NCBI GenBank assembly: GCA_013339895.1
Contig: JABACO010000022.1
Span: 5,022,610 to 5,086,609, forward strand
Length of the DNA: 64,000 nucleotides
From: Ephydatia muelleri
Lineage: Eukaryota > Porifera > Demospongiae > Spongillida > Spongillidae
Reading direction: 5' to 3'
In this document: in pieces, positions 24,276 to 35,800 of the stretch
Numbering within the stretch: the stretch's first letter is position 1
How the letters are laid out: every line of letters begins with the position of its first letter
Notes under the pieces: generated by a model
What the model saw: the letters and a program-made list of their open reading frames with translations, nothing else
Database searches by the model: none
Told to the model about the DNA's origin: nothing
Translations under genes and position numbers: made by a program

Positions 24276-25190
24276 ATGTTCACATCGCAGCATATGGAGC
24301 ACGTCATCACGAGAGACGAAGTGATGGAAATAGAGCGGATTTTAGAAGGCGGTGGTGATGGGGAGATGGCGAAGATAATGGCAGTGCTGGACCCCGTCCA
24401 GCACCACCTTCCCCACGTCCAGCATCACCCACCTTCCCCACGCCCAACACCACCTTCGCCACATCCAGCACCACCTTTGCCACGTCCAGCACCACCTTCG
24501 CCACGTCCAGCACCACCTTCCCCACGTCCAGCACCACCTTCGCCACATCCAGCACCACCTTCGCCACATCCAGCACCACCTTCGCCACATCCAACACCAC
24601 CTTCGCCACGTCCAGCACCACCTTCGCCACGTCCAGCACCACCTTCGCCACATCCAGCACCACCATTCGCCACATCCAACACCACATTCCCCACGTCCAG
24701 CACCACCTTCGCCACATCCAACACCCCTTCGCCACGTCCAGCACCACCTTCGCCACGTCCAGCACCACCTTCGCCACATCCAGCACCATCTTCGCCACAT
24801 CCAGCACCACCTTCGCCACATCCAGCACCACCTTCGCCACATCCAGCACCACCTTCGCCACATCCAGCACCACCTTCGCCACATCCAGCACCACCTTCGC
24901 CACATCCAACACCACCTTCCCCACATCCAGCACCACCTTCGCCACATCCAACACCACCTTCCCCACGTCCAGCACCACCTTCGCCACATCCAACACCACC
25001 TTCACCACATCCAGGACGAGGCCGAGATGGCAGACGACAAGGACGAGGAGATAGAGGACGAGGTGGAAGAGGACGAGATGGGAGAGATAGAGAACGAGGA
25101 TATGTAAGAGAAGGAAGAGGGCGACGTGGAAGAGGCGGTGAAGGACGAGACCGTAATGTGAACCATTATTCGGACAATATATATGTATAA
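24276..25190 (+). CDS. Pro-rich repeat ORF with Arg/Gly-rich C-terminus
   Basis: An open frame of 304 codons. A short N-terminus (HVITRDEVMEIERILEGGGD) is followed by about 28 copies of a 7-residue repeat PSPHPAP/PSPRPAP coded by a 21-base minisatellite (24390-25014), with a short out-of-pattern stretch near residues 130-150. It ends with an RGG/RG-rich tail (GRGRDGRRQGRGDRGRGGRG) typical of RNA-binding or condensate-forming regions. The fact that the frame stays open into the differently composed RG tail suggests coding. However, a 21-base repeat keeps every frame open, and the strongest long minus-strand ORFs here are shadows. True protein status is uncertain. Confidence 0.4.
   Translation: MFTSQHMEHVITRDEVMEIERILEGGGDGEMAKIMAVLDPVQHHLPHVQHHPPSPRPTPPSPHPAPPLPRPAPPSPRPAPPSPRPAPPSPHPAPPSPHPAPPSPHPTPPSPRPAPPSPRPAPPSPHPAPPFATSNTTFPTSSTTFATSNTPSPRPAPPSPRPAPPSPHPAPSSPHPAPPSPHPAPPSPHPAPPSPHPAPPSPHPAPPSPHPTPPSPHPAPPSPHPTPPSPRPAPPSPHPTPPSPHPGRGRDGRRQGRGDRGRGGRGRDGRDRERGYVREGRGRRGRGGEGRDRNVNHYSDNIYV
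24390..25014. repeat. 21-bp minisatellite, about 29 copies
   Basis: Unit close to ccaccttcgccacatccagca, with variants cacgtcc, aacacc and ttcccc. One slightly shifted copy near 24661-24730 breaks the period. In the plus frame it codes the PSPHPAP heptapeptide. Confidence 0.95.
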
Positions 25191-25420
25191 CTACTAATGT
25201 TAATGTTATTAAATAATTATGCCAAATGCGCTAATGATAATGGTCGGTCTAAGTACAGCAAGGAAAGATTTCACGAATGATTCAAACACGCATCCCGCCT
25301 TTAACTAAAACTTTAGTTCTGATATCGGATCGCTTAGCTTCGTTCATAGTTCTACATGTCTTAGCAAATGGCACACACATGATGTCACACAACCCGTTGT
25401 ACATAGAAAAAATCAATGAA

Positions 25421-25702
25421 ACAAGTAAATAAAAACATTCTCTAGGAGAAAGTTGGTGGCATATAGGATTTGATGGCAATTGGTGGTGTAAAAAGCAAGG
25501 AAACAAGGTCTTATCAGAAGGGAAAATGTAATAGTCCTATATTTAGCACAGAAACAACACATGCCCTAGAAATGTGCTTAATATAGGACAATTACATTTT
25601 CCCTTCTGATAAGACCTTGTTTCCTTGCTTTTTACACCACCAATTGCCATCAAATCCTATATGCCACCAACTTTCTCCTAGAGAATGTTTTTATTTACTT
25701 GT
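25421..25702. mobile_element. Fold-back element, arms about 130 bp
   Basis: Left arm 25421-25550 (acaagtaaataaaaacattc...) is almost the exact complement of right arm 25573-25702, with a loop of about 20 bases. A diverged single copy of the same sequence lies at 39030-39160, showing that this is a dispersed repeat family. No target duplication was clear. No coding capacity. Confidence 0.85.
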
Positions 25703-25716
25703 AATAATAATAATAT

Positions 25717-25957
25717 GGGACAGTTTCCGCGAAAATTGCCCCACGGTTAAAATGTTATAAAAATGCATCGCGTTTGAATCGCTATAACTTCCCAACGGAT
25801 AACGCTATCGACTTTCTATTTTCAACACTTCATAGTGAAATGGTGTAGTATGAAGTGTTGAAAATAAGAAGTCGATAGCGTTATCCGTTGGGAAGTTATA
25901 GCGATTCAAACGCGATGCATTCTTATAACATTTTAACCGTGGGGCAATTTGCGTCCC
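25717..25957. mobile_element. 241-bp fold-back MITE with GGGAC termini and ATAT duplication
   Basis: The arms pair over nearly all of the element (GGGAC...ATTGCCCCACGG... against its complement ending GTCCC). The element is flanked by ATAT on both sides (25713-25716, 25958-25961), as expected for a 4-bp target duplication. It lies 15 bases from the preceding fold-back element. Non-coding. Confidence 0.8.
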
Positions 25958-25999
25958 ATATATTGTACAAGCATTTTACCGTAATAATTATAAATATAA

Positions 26000-26212
26000 G
26001 ATTAGACAAAGAGTCATTATCAGTTATCAAAATGACGACGATCTAGTCCGTAAAGCCCTAGCATTGGCCCTGACCAGGGCAATGCTTAGCCTTTCGTATA
26101 CCCCAGACACTGGTGAAGACTTGGGACAAGCAGTTCGAGTGGCGATCCGTGTAGCGAGTCTGTTGAGGCACCTGCTGGCTTCTTCTCCAACAGCCATACG
26201 CCTCCACGGTTA
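26000..26212 (+). other. Open stretch of about 70 codons, possible exon
   Basis: One plus frame reads without stop through RQRVIISYQNDDDLVRKALA, TRAMLSLSYTPDTGEDLG and VAIRVASLLRHLL before a stop. The amphipathic helical look is protein-like. There is no initiating ATG. It may belong to a split gene with the upstream Pro-rich ORF or to a mobile element. Confidence 0.25.
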
Positions 26213-26261
26213 AGGGGATACGAGCCCAGCGCAAGCGGTTGCATTTCTCATCATTGGTGGC

Positions 26262-26717
26262 ATGTTTTCTTTTTTAAAATTACAAAATAAACACATACAC
26301 CTGATTGATGCATACCGTGGTTCCAGTAACAACACGTCACGTGGAATTGAAGAAAAGTTAAGCAGGATGAAAGAGAAACGGTGTGCACTAATACATTATC
26401 GTTCTCGCTCGCGTTGTTCGACGCCAATAGAACGTAAGTTGCAACTTATATTATCTGCAGTAAAGTACAAGGAAAATCACGCGAGTTGCACGCTAGTAAA
26501 GTCACTCCAGAATCATTCGTCCGCGAGTGTTAACTTGTCGACGTGTGGTACGGTATGTAGTAGCACTGTTGCCATGGCAAGACATGCACCAGATCGAACA
26601 ACCAAATTGCTGGTAGGCTGCATAACAGAAACATCACACACGTACAACCCACCTGACATATCTGTGCTTAATGCAATTAAAACATCAGGCCTCATGTGTT
26701 TCTCAGAACGTCTATGA
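26262..26717 (+). other. Unrecognised 151-codon ORF
   Basis: An ATG-initiated plus-strand ORF (MFSFLKLQNKHIHLIDAY ...) containing a basic segment (RMKEKRCALIHYRSRSRC). No domain is recognised and there is no splice context. It is about what chance gives in this base composition plus a little, so weakly supported. Confidence 0.2.
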
Positions 26718-26740
26718 ACATAATTCCAAGCCTCCAATTC

Positions 26741-29700
26741 TCATTGGTTCCTGCGGTTTTGGCTTTATCTCTCTTTATTGGCACTGTAAGAAATTAAGAT
26801 ACTAAGTGATCCAATGAAAGACAGAGCCCAATTTCTCAGTATTTATGTCTGCTCTGGTCTTCATGTCATCTTAGGTCACCTTGATGGTGAATACAAATAA
26901 AACATTGTATAGACCTACCAAGAAGAGAGACGTCCAAAACAGTGCCATTAGTAACCACTTATCTAAAATCAACTATACAACTGAGTTGTTTGATTACCCA
27001 CTCACAACTAATCTGTTTTCTCAAGTTGAATATTTAAGTGCCAAAACACTGCTTACAATCAATTGTATGAGTATGTTCAATTTTTTTTAAAATTTTGAAA
27101 AGGTGTGCTCATCTTTACCAATGTATTAATTATACCCATAAGAGCATTGTAAGCTGGTTGGCTCATAATCCTGCTGACATAGGCAGTAGACCTGATAATA
27201 TCTACCTCAGCATCTTCCTCATCAGGTAGTGGCTATGATATTAACAAAAATACCGGTACCTAATGTGAAATTGTTAGATTTTACTGTACAATACAATTGA
27301 TAACACTAAAAACATAAGCTGAATATTACAAAGGGCATCAAACTAAATCCAATATCACAAAAAGAAAAGACCATTCTGATGGTCATGGAACATCAGTTAA
27401 CATATAAACTATAAAAACATGCCTCAAGCTCCTTTGCAGCTCATCTGAATCAGCATAAACCTGTTTCATCACAGCATCCTCATCACCTTCTCGTCAACTA
27501 ACAACCTCCTCTAGTGGACTAGAAACATTCTGCTCAAGTTGGCATGACCAGCCACCTCCTCTTCCTGCTCCTGCATGATGGATCATCATCATATTCTGTC
27601 TCTCTTCATCATTGTGATGCTTTTACTCTTGAGAGTACTGAGCAACATGCAGATAAATATATTTTCTTAATGATGCTTGTTCTTTTCTTTCTTTGGATTG
27701 TTTCCGTAAAAAATTTTCATGGCCATATTTTTATTAAGGGACCTAGTGCCTTGTATATTCAAGATTTTGATTATTTGACACACGAGCAAGCCGGGAACTT
27801 TTACACATTCCCTCCCCATTTGCAGCCTCCAACTCTTGCTAACATTCCTCTACATCTGCCAAAGGACTCTTAATTGTGGTTCACTGTATATTGCTCACCT
27901 GGAGATAGTGCACTACGATACTAACAACGCAGCAATATCCAAAATGAAGAAAGGCAAGCATAGATTTTTTTATCCGTCAGAACACCCACAGGGACATACC
28001 CCTTCCACAAATGATTGAAAGCTAAGATAATTTTATGAACATATCCTAATAGGTACATGTAGCAGTTTGTGCTAGGAATTCTGACCTGAAACTGTGCAAG
28101 AAAGCTTATAAGATAATAAAGATATACAAGTTACATTGATGCCACCCTGGCACAAAGATTGCCTCTTAGTGCTTGATTCACAAAAACAGATAGGAGCACT
28201 CTTTAGAGCATTGTATAGCAAGTCCAAATTTTTAAAGTATTCAAAACAATTATGTATCTCAAAGTAGTCACACCAACTATCACTGGCAAAGTGACCTAAA
28301 ATTAAATTACGATTAAAGAATGTGGAACAAAAACTCTGAAGACACTGGTAGTTTGCAAAGATTGAGTGGAAGAGATGGGATGGAGTTAAATGATGAGGGT
28401 TCAAGTGATATCAGTGAATTGGTTGAGGATTTAGAAATGCATTCTTGTCACAGTAAAAGTTTGTAGTCTTGTAAACGACGTTTCCACTGGCAACCACTAA
28501 TTATTTAGATTTGCCCTTATATAAAAGCACTCATCTACATTGGCATAAAAATCAGGTTTTCATTCTATATGTTTACTATACTCATTGGATGAAATTCCAT
28601 GTGGAACCAGCCCTTGTGTTATATAATCCCTTATCAAAGATATTTCTCAAAAAGGCTCTAATCAGCAGGTGCATGATAAAATAAATATAAAAATTGAGTG
28701 TTCAATAAATCTCTGGAAGATTGGTGGGGTTGTAAATTTGGGTGATGTTAATGACAATATAGAAAATTTGGTAAAGATTCGCTGCCAAAAAACAAACAGC
28801 ACCAAAGTTAATTATAGTCAGTTTAGTGACGATTTTCATCTCCTCCTTCTTCATGTGTCCATGCAGCAGCTGAAAGATGGTTCAAGTGGAAACTTTACCA
28901 GCAAATGGTGTTATAGAATGCTCTGTTGCTCAGCAAACCAAAAGCGTTCTATGATAAGGTCTATAAAGTTTATAGACATACTGCTCAGTTTCTGTTGGTT
29001 CATCACTAAGTTCCGGCTCCTCCTTAGAAGCTCAGCTTTTTAATTCTGAAAGTAGTAAATTCAGCTTTCTTTTCCAACTTTCTTAGGTAAGTTGCAACCT
29101 TCTTTTATACAACAAGATGATCTTGGGTTCTCTTTATGCTATGTCTTTTTCCTTCAGCAAAAAAAATTTCCTGTACATCTGCATATTTAGTTGCTAATCA
29201 TGACAAAGTATCGTTCTTTATAGAAGATGTCTGTAAATAGAACCCACAATGAACTGTAATTATTTTTGGCATTGTTTCAATCAAACGATGGAGTGCCCAC
29301 CCCAATGCTCAGATGCTGTGTTGGCAATGCTTTCAGCAGAGTGCTCATTAATTTGTATCATCTAAGCGTTGAGATGTTAAGTGAGCATAGATATATAACA
29401 CTATCCCTTATGGGTGCTTGCAGTTCATTACAATCACATACATTCTGTTGAACAATGAAGATTTTTAGGTTTGACTTGAGTACAGTACATGATGTCCTAG
29501 AGGATCCAGGGAGCTGTTTGGACAAAGTGCACAACGAGAACCACGAGACATGTCCAAACCTAGCCATCACTTGATAGCAGTGACTTATCTGGTTCAAGAT
29601 GAAAGACCGGCTCTACTAGGGAGTCACTGAAGAAAACCACTTTAAGCATGTGGATTTGAAGCTTTATCAGCGGGGACGGTGTGTCTTGAAGTACCTGGAA

Positions 29701-31570
29701 TAAGTGGTTATCCAGTTTAGAGTATAAAGTATTCTGGGTGATGAGAATAATGAGCTGGCAGTAATCTTATCATTGAATGAAACATTGTAATTAAAAAAGA
29801 ATGTTTTAAGTGTACATCTCCAGTGTCACAAAATCCTGATCAAGAAAGGGATGCAACATAGGCTGCACATGCATGATGAATGATAGAGCACAAATCCAGC
29901 ATACCTTTTCATAGGGAAGCTGAGCTTAATGCCAAGCTGCAACTGTGATAGTGGCTGCAAGGTACCTGAAGAAAAAGGAGTTGAGGCTACAAAGCTGCCA
30001 CATAAACGTACAACACTATGGGCAACCTGTGAGTCGTCAATAGCAACCTCCTCAAGATTCGAACTAAGCTTTTATACTTCATGATGTTTGAAAGTCAATA
30101 AAGCTGGCACAGAAAAGATAATCTCCAACAGAAGCTCCTAAAATATCAAAATGTGGCAGTTGGGAAAACCTTCAAATTTGAAGTAAGTTTTGCAGCAAAG
30201 CGTTGTTGACAAGTATTCCAAGGGAAGGACCAAGCGCCTGTATTAAGAACAGTGTTCTGTGTACAGCTGATTTCTTACCTGCTACAATGCCATAATCTAA
30301 ATTGCAGGCCTGGTATAGGAAATCAATGCAATCATTATAAATTTTAAAAATCACATACCTTAACCTGCTTGCTTCACAGCCCTTTGTGGCTGGATAGAAG
30401 GGCGATAATTAGACAATTAATAAAACCGTTTTTATCAACACTTCATTATAGATGCAATGCTTTGAATGAGCCACATCGCACTCACTATATAGTTACATGT
30501 GTGTGTGTGTTAAACATTTTCCTTCATCTACACTGTTATCCTAGTAGATCATGATAATGTACGATACGCGTACTAATTTTATTGCAATCCCTAATTAAAG
30601 TGCAGCTGGTTTTGGGACCGATAGTTAACGATATGAGGCACTGCATTGTTGACAATATGCATGTAGATATACAGAAACATCATTTAGATCAGCCACATTT
30701 ACATGTAGTTCTGTTTTTAAAAATGAAGAACATGGCACCAATCGTTTTATTCAGTCACACAGCTGGACGAAGCACCACAGAGAACGCACTGCAGAGTGTT
30801 GATAGGCCTCACTATTTAATGTACAGAGTTTGCAGACAGTCAGTACAGTCTCCTAAGAATCTCAAGCATCACTTATCATTAGCAATGATCTCTCTGATAT
30901 TGACCCTGAGTCATTCTGTTACTCATCCAAAATGGAGTTCTCCGCAGAGTACCAAAAGTTCACCTAAATGTGTATATGTGTGCTATTCACATGTGTATAT
31001 TGTGCTATTCACAGGTATGTCATTCCAAAAGAGGTGTCAAAACAACACCAGGGTTACATGGCTTTCAAATGATGAATGACCTTGTGTTAACCATGTAGCA
31101 TAACTTTCGTAAGGTCATTGATTTCAAGGCCTGTTGCTACAGCCCACTGCTAAAGCAATATTTCGTGAGGTATGCTTCTGTTCAAAATTGTATGGCTGCA
31201 AAGGGCTGTGGCTTAGAGGTTTCGAGGAAACACCCTGCACATCGTCCAATTGCTACCAATAATGTATCTGGGTGCAAGTCTATAAGCCTTTCATCCACAG
31301 AATTGTATTACGTTTACAGCACACCCTTTTTATAACAATCACAATTTATTATGAACTGTTTAAATAATTGTCAAATTATCAAACACAAAGTCATACACTA
31401 CTTTGAAAGAATATCACAGGCACAAACAGAACTGAATCCAGCACAAAATGATCGGTCACCTCTCCAACATTACATTTCAATTTTTAAGATCATCTGTAGG
31501 CTCCCTTTTTATGCCAAGGACCCCAGTAATGTCCGAGTGTGTTCAGGTAAAGACCCCAATAAATTGCGAC
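26741..31570. other. AT-rich region, no confident gene
   Basis: Contains only short ORFs on both strands. On the minus strand between about 30360 and 28070 there are longish stop-poor pieces (for example ALGPSLGILVNNALLQNLLQ and LEEVAIDDSQVAHSVVRLCG) that have a leucine-repeat-like feel, perhaps a decayed gene, but frames are broken and no family can be named. Confidence 0.35.
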
Positions 31571-31573
31571 CAT

Positions 31574-31721
31574 CACTGTGTAAAAAGGCTTGTTATATAA
31601 CATGTGTATTAGGACGCTATACACACGCCATACACAATGCATTGTGTATAACGTGTGTATAACGTCCCAATACACATGTTATACACTAGTACTAGTGTAT
31701 AACAAGCCTTTTTACACAGTG
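31574..31721. mobile_element. 148-bp fold-back element
   Basis: The terminal 24 bases (cactgtgtaaaaaggcttgt...) are perfectly complementary between the two ends. The interior contains further self-complementary AT-rich words (actagtactagt; atacacaatgcattgtgtat). No coding capacity. Likely a MITE. Confidence 0.75.
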
Positions 31722-32385
31722 CATGGTCAGGATATAGAAGTGGCAGGGATGATGACACATGGAGTTATAGTGGGCATTGATGATGCTGAAGTGATGAAGC
31801 AGACTGATTCTTGTCAGTGAATGGTTAAGGTTCTATTAACCTATTTGGGGGCACATGTCATTGCTGTGCTATGTCAGTGTCCTCATGAGGGCAAGGTCCA
31901 CTCTGCATGGACATAAGGTGCAGCTGCATGACTTAACATGCACATGCCTCTCCTTTCCCCATGCATTGAGCACCATTATTTTACCACTCCTACATAAGAC
32001 AATTGAGGAAGAAGAGCAGTAAGCTCAGAAGACTATCAATTCTGTGATCGAATGTTTTGTTGCATGATATGTGTATCCTACGTATATCAGCATGGAAACT
32101 CATGCAGGCAAACTTCTTTTACACAAATCTTTTGGAGCACATCTTTTAGTGTGAAAGGCTTCTGTTGACTCGCTGTTCTTACATTTGAGTAGCAACTCCA
32201 TGCCGTACTGAACGGCTTTGTGCAGCTGTATTAATGGATGCAGCTTGGTCTGCTGCACACATTGCGCGAATACTTTTTGGCAATGGTCTGGTGTAATATA
32301 AAGTTATGCGACCCAAAATGTTGAAGGGGTCCAACCCTTTTCCAGTGTGAGCATAAAAAATCAACCAAAAAATGGTCACATGCGC

Positions 32386-32767
32386 ACAACTAGTGAAATT
32401 ATTTTATGTGTAAATGTAACTAATTATGCAACTGTATAAACTGCCATAATGATACAAGACAAGGGTTTGAATTATAGTTTAGAGATACCATACTGTACCA
32501 TTTTAACAGCCTCAAATGTACTAAAGTTGCAAGCCATCCCCCCTACCATTTTTTTTTTCTTTAGTACTTACTTTCAAACAGCGGTTTCATAAGGCGATTT
32601 GAAGAACAGCAGCAGTAAAAATGTAGAATCTTTATACCCGGAATGTTTGCCACATGTCATTAATTTTTCATTTGAACCCCTTCAAACCCTTGTGTTGTAT
32701 AGTCCTAGCAAATTATACAGTTGCATAATTAGTTACATGTGCACATAAAATAATTTCAATAGTTGTA
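32386..32767. mobile_element. Putative MITE with about 55-bp inverted ends
   Basis: The left end reads caactagtgaaattatttta...ctaattatgcaactgtata and the right end is its complement with a few changes. About 270 bases of unrelated AT-rich DNA lie between, with partial further pairing (acaagacaagggtttgaa against the complement of ttcaaacccttgtgttgt). It lies just downstream of coiled-coil gene B. Confidence 0.65.
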
Positions 32768-32878
32768 AAGTACTTCCATGATAATGGGCTCAGCACTGTA
32801 AGTGTTTTTCTCCATTGCTGTTACTATTCAACATGCAATTACAAATAAAACATGACCCAAATAATGTTGCAATTCTAA

Positions 32879-35800
32879 TTATGCACAAACTTGTTCTGCA
32901 GTTTGCACTTGCTCAGCAACCCGTTGAATGAGCCTCCAAAATAAGCTTTTGTATTCTTCATTGTTGAAAGGCTGAGGAAGCAGTGCTAAATGTTCTAAAA
33001 CCTCCTCTGCTGGTGGACGTTCATGAACAATACTCTGTTTTTGTTTATGGTAGAAGTCAAAAGATACTTTTCTCCATTCATCGGGCTTTAAATCAAACAA
33101 TTCTTTGATGACATGATCAAAGTCCTTTTGGAAATCTTCATCACTTTGCTTTCTCTTTGACAATCTAAGCCACTCAGTGGCCAATGTGACATAGTCGGCA
33201 TCGGTATACTTTAGCTTATGTAGCACGAGGATACGAGCTTCCTCAATCCAGGAACACACTCCTGCAATTGCTAGCTTTGAGTCCATAACTGACAACTGTG
33301 CTTGCAAACTGGAAGACAGCAATGTGTGAGATTAAGTATAGCGCTAATCCATATAAATGTATATTTGCCACCCTTTTAGCATCATTATTTAAATTTGGAC
33401 GTGCTTTTTGTCCCTATGTGCCCTTCCGATGGGAATATGCTGTACATCTTTGTATACCCTATAGCATACAGTTTGTTTTTTTAATGCCAGTACCTTTTTT
33501 CGATCTCGGTCAGTTCTGTTATTCATATTATTAGCACTGCAACATTCTTGTCAATTCCAAATTGCATCTAAACATAGTAACTATATAGTTGCACAATAAA
33601 AGGATTAATTTTAGTCAAGGTTTGGCACATAATATAGATCGAGTCACGAAATTAATGATGAATTATGAATTATCCCAAAAATAGTAAAATAAAATTCTAA
33701 TCATACCACCCCCATATAAAATTGAACATCTTTCTGGGAGAGCCCAGAGAATGGCTGGCACATTGCTGTTTCCTCCTTACAACTGTTGTTTCTTTAGGGC
33801 AGTTGACACAGTATGAGTACTATCAAAATGCTACAAACACACTGGCACAACTTGATTCAAAATATTAACAGCCTTTGTTTATCCTATATTGTAGTCTTTC
33901 GATGTACTCATTGCTGTGAAAACTGCCCTAAACAAACAAACAGTTTATTTAGGGCATGGTACATGTTTGGTCAGAATTGTATTTTAATAGTTTTGGATAA
34001 ATGATTAGTGAGCAACTCTATAGATACAATCTTTAGATTGCAGGGCTAAAGTTATGATAAATATAACTAACTGAGGTCACGAAAAAAAAATTGCTTGCAT
34101 TAAAAAAACTGTACACTATAGGTATCCAAATGCATAGCATTACTGTATGTTCCTATAAGTAGAAAGCACGCATATAACGTCCAAACTACATAATGACACT
34201 AAAAGAGTGGCAAATATTATACATGGATTTACACTATTGTTATTGTTCAGATTAACTGTAACATCACAGCTGGCCATGAACTGGATGATGCTCCTCTGAC
34301 ATAATCTCATATGTATACCCATCTGAATAGTAGTATTATCAGAAGTAACCTGTTTTATCCCACCCTAAGTTTCCAGTTGACAAACAGTCAAATATGAATT
34401 ATTACTGTGCATAAAGTCATTAGTTTTTTTTTTTTTCCGAATTCTGGTTCATAATAGATGCAAAGAAATCATGGTACTCTGACCGAGAATTGCAATTAAT
34501 TGCTAATCGCAACAAGTTGTTTGAGGTATAACACATAGCTATACAAGATACCACATGGTGCTAGCCAAGAAAATAAATACCATAAATTCGCTGTTGTGTA
34601 ATTCTATGCCAATTCAACTCGGGTTTTGACACCTACTGTATGTTACAAAGGTCCGGCCGTAGGAGCCGGTCAGGCATTCGGGCTATGGCCTGACCACGTT
34701 CACCCGAGGTCCATCTCGAGGCTACCATAATATCTACGGTTTAGTCATAAATATGAAATAGATATTATTGTCGGTTAAGAATCACTGTGTAGAGGACATT
34801 TCAGACTTCTAGATAAATTGAAATCTTGAAATACATGCGCTAGGTCCCTTGCTCGTCTGTTCCATCTGTGTAAAATCTGCTCGTTCCTAAAATTTGATGA
34901 CAGTTGTGACGTAAGCTTCATTAGTTTCGGCATTGCAATGGGAAATATTTCAGTTTGCTCTTTTCCCTGAGCCAACCAATGGTTACCAGATTTCAGGACA
35001 CGCATTTGCTTTTGGGGCTCAGTCCTAGACCCCTAGCTGAAGGGCTACATGTCCCACCGGCCTGACCACTTTCTAGTGTTTCAGACAGGCCTGTGCTATC
35101 TTATGGAACTTGTCTACTTTGTTACTCAATAGACTGATTAATAATTAGCCCTCATGGTCAACTCATTTATTGACTACAAGGTGTGACCACAAATGTAAAC
35201 AAGCAAAACCTATTCAATGCCATTATACCTGCACGGATGATTTTTTTTTAAATTATTGCTAGCACAACGCCATATTCCAACGCCATAGCCATGCTTGGTA
35301 CATGCGCAGTGATCAAAATAACTGGAAGTTTAGCCCTATTATTCTTGCCATTTAAAAATGGCCACTTTTAAAGATTTTATTCTTTGAAAATAAGAAAGAG
35401 CATGTTGTTTTCTACCTTTTCGCCTAACTTCTATAATGGGACGAAGGTTTCGTTGAAATGCTGTATTGAAAGAGTGAGTCTTGAAGATCATGTATTCAGT
35501 TAATTGAATTATGAAGCCCTTGATTGTGCTTATTATTACTTAGGTGCCTTCGTAGCATGAATTGCTAGATAGTTTGTCATGATAGACACACCTAAGTTTA
35601 CATAACTATCCCATGCTGTGTAGATGTAATCAGGTAATATGACTCAGCAGACAGTTCCATATGTGCTTTTATTTCAATAGTTTGTACAAATCCGTTTTAG
35701 TGCGCAACGACAATCAATCTTTAGGCAGTTGCCTGTTGTAACCATAATGTGTACTAACCTATCTTTGAGTTGTACCAGCAACAATGGTTTCAGAACACAC

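Noticed and set aside
24307..25008. 233-aa minus-strand ORF with VVLDVAK repeats and 215-aa ORF with CWMWRRW repeats
   Set aside because: Shadows of the 21-bp minisatellite; period divisible by three leaves every frame open, and no non-repeat protein follows as it does on the plus strand.
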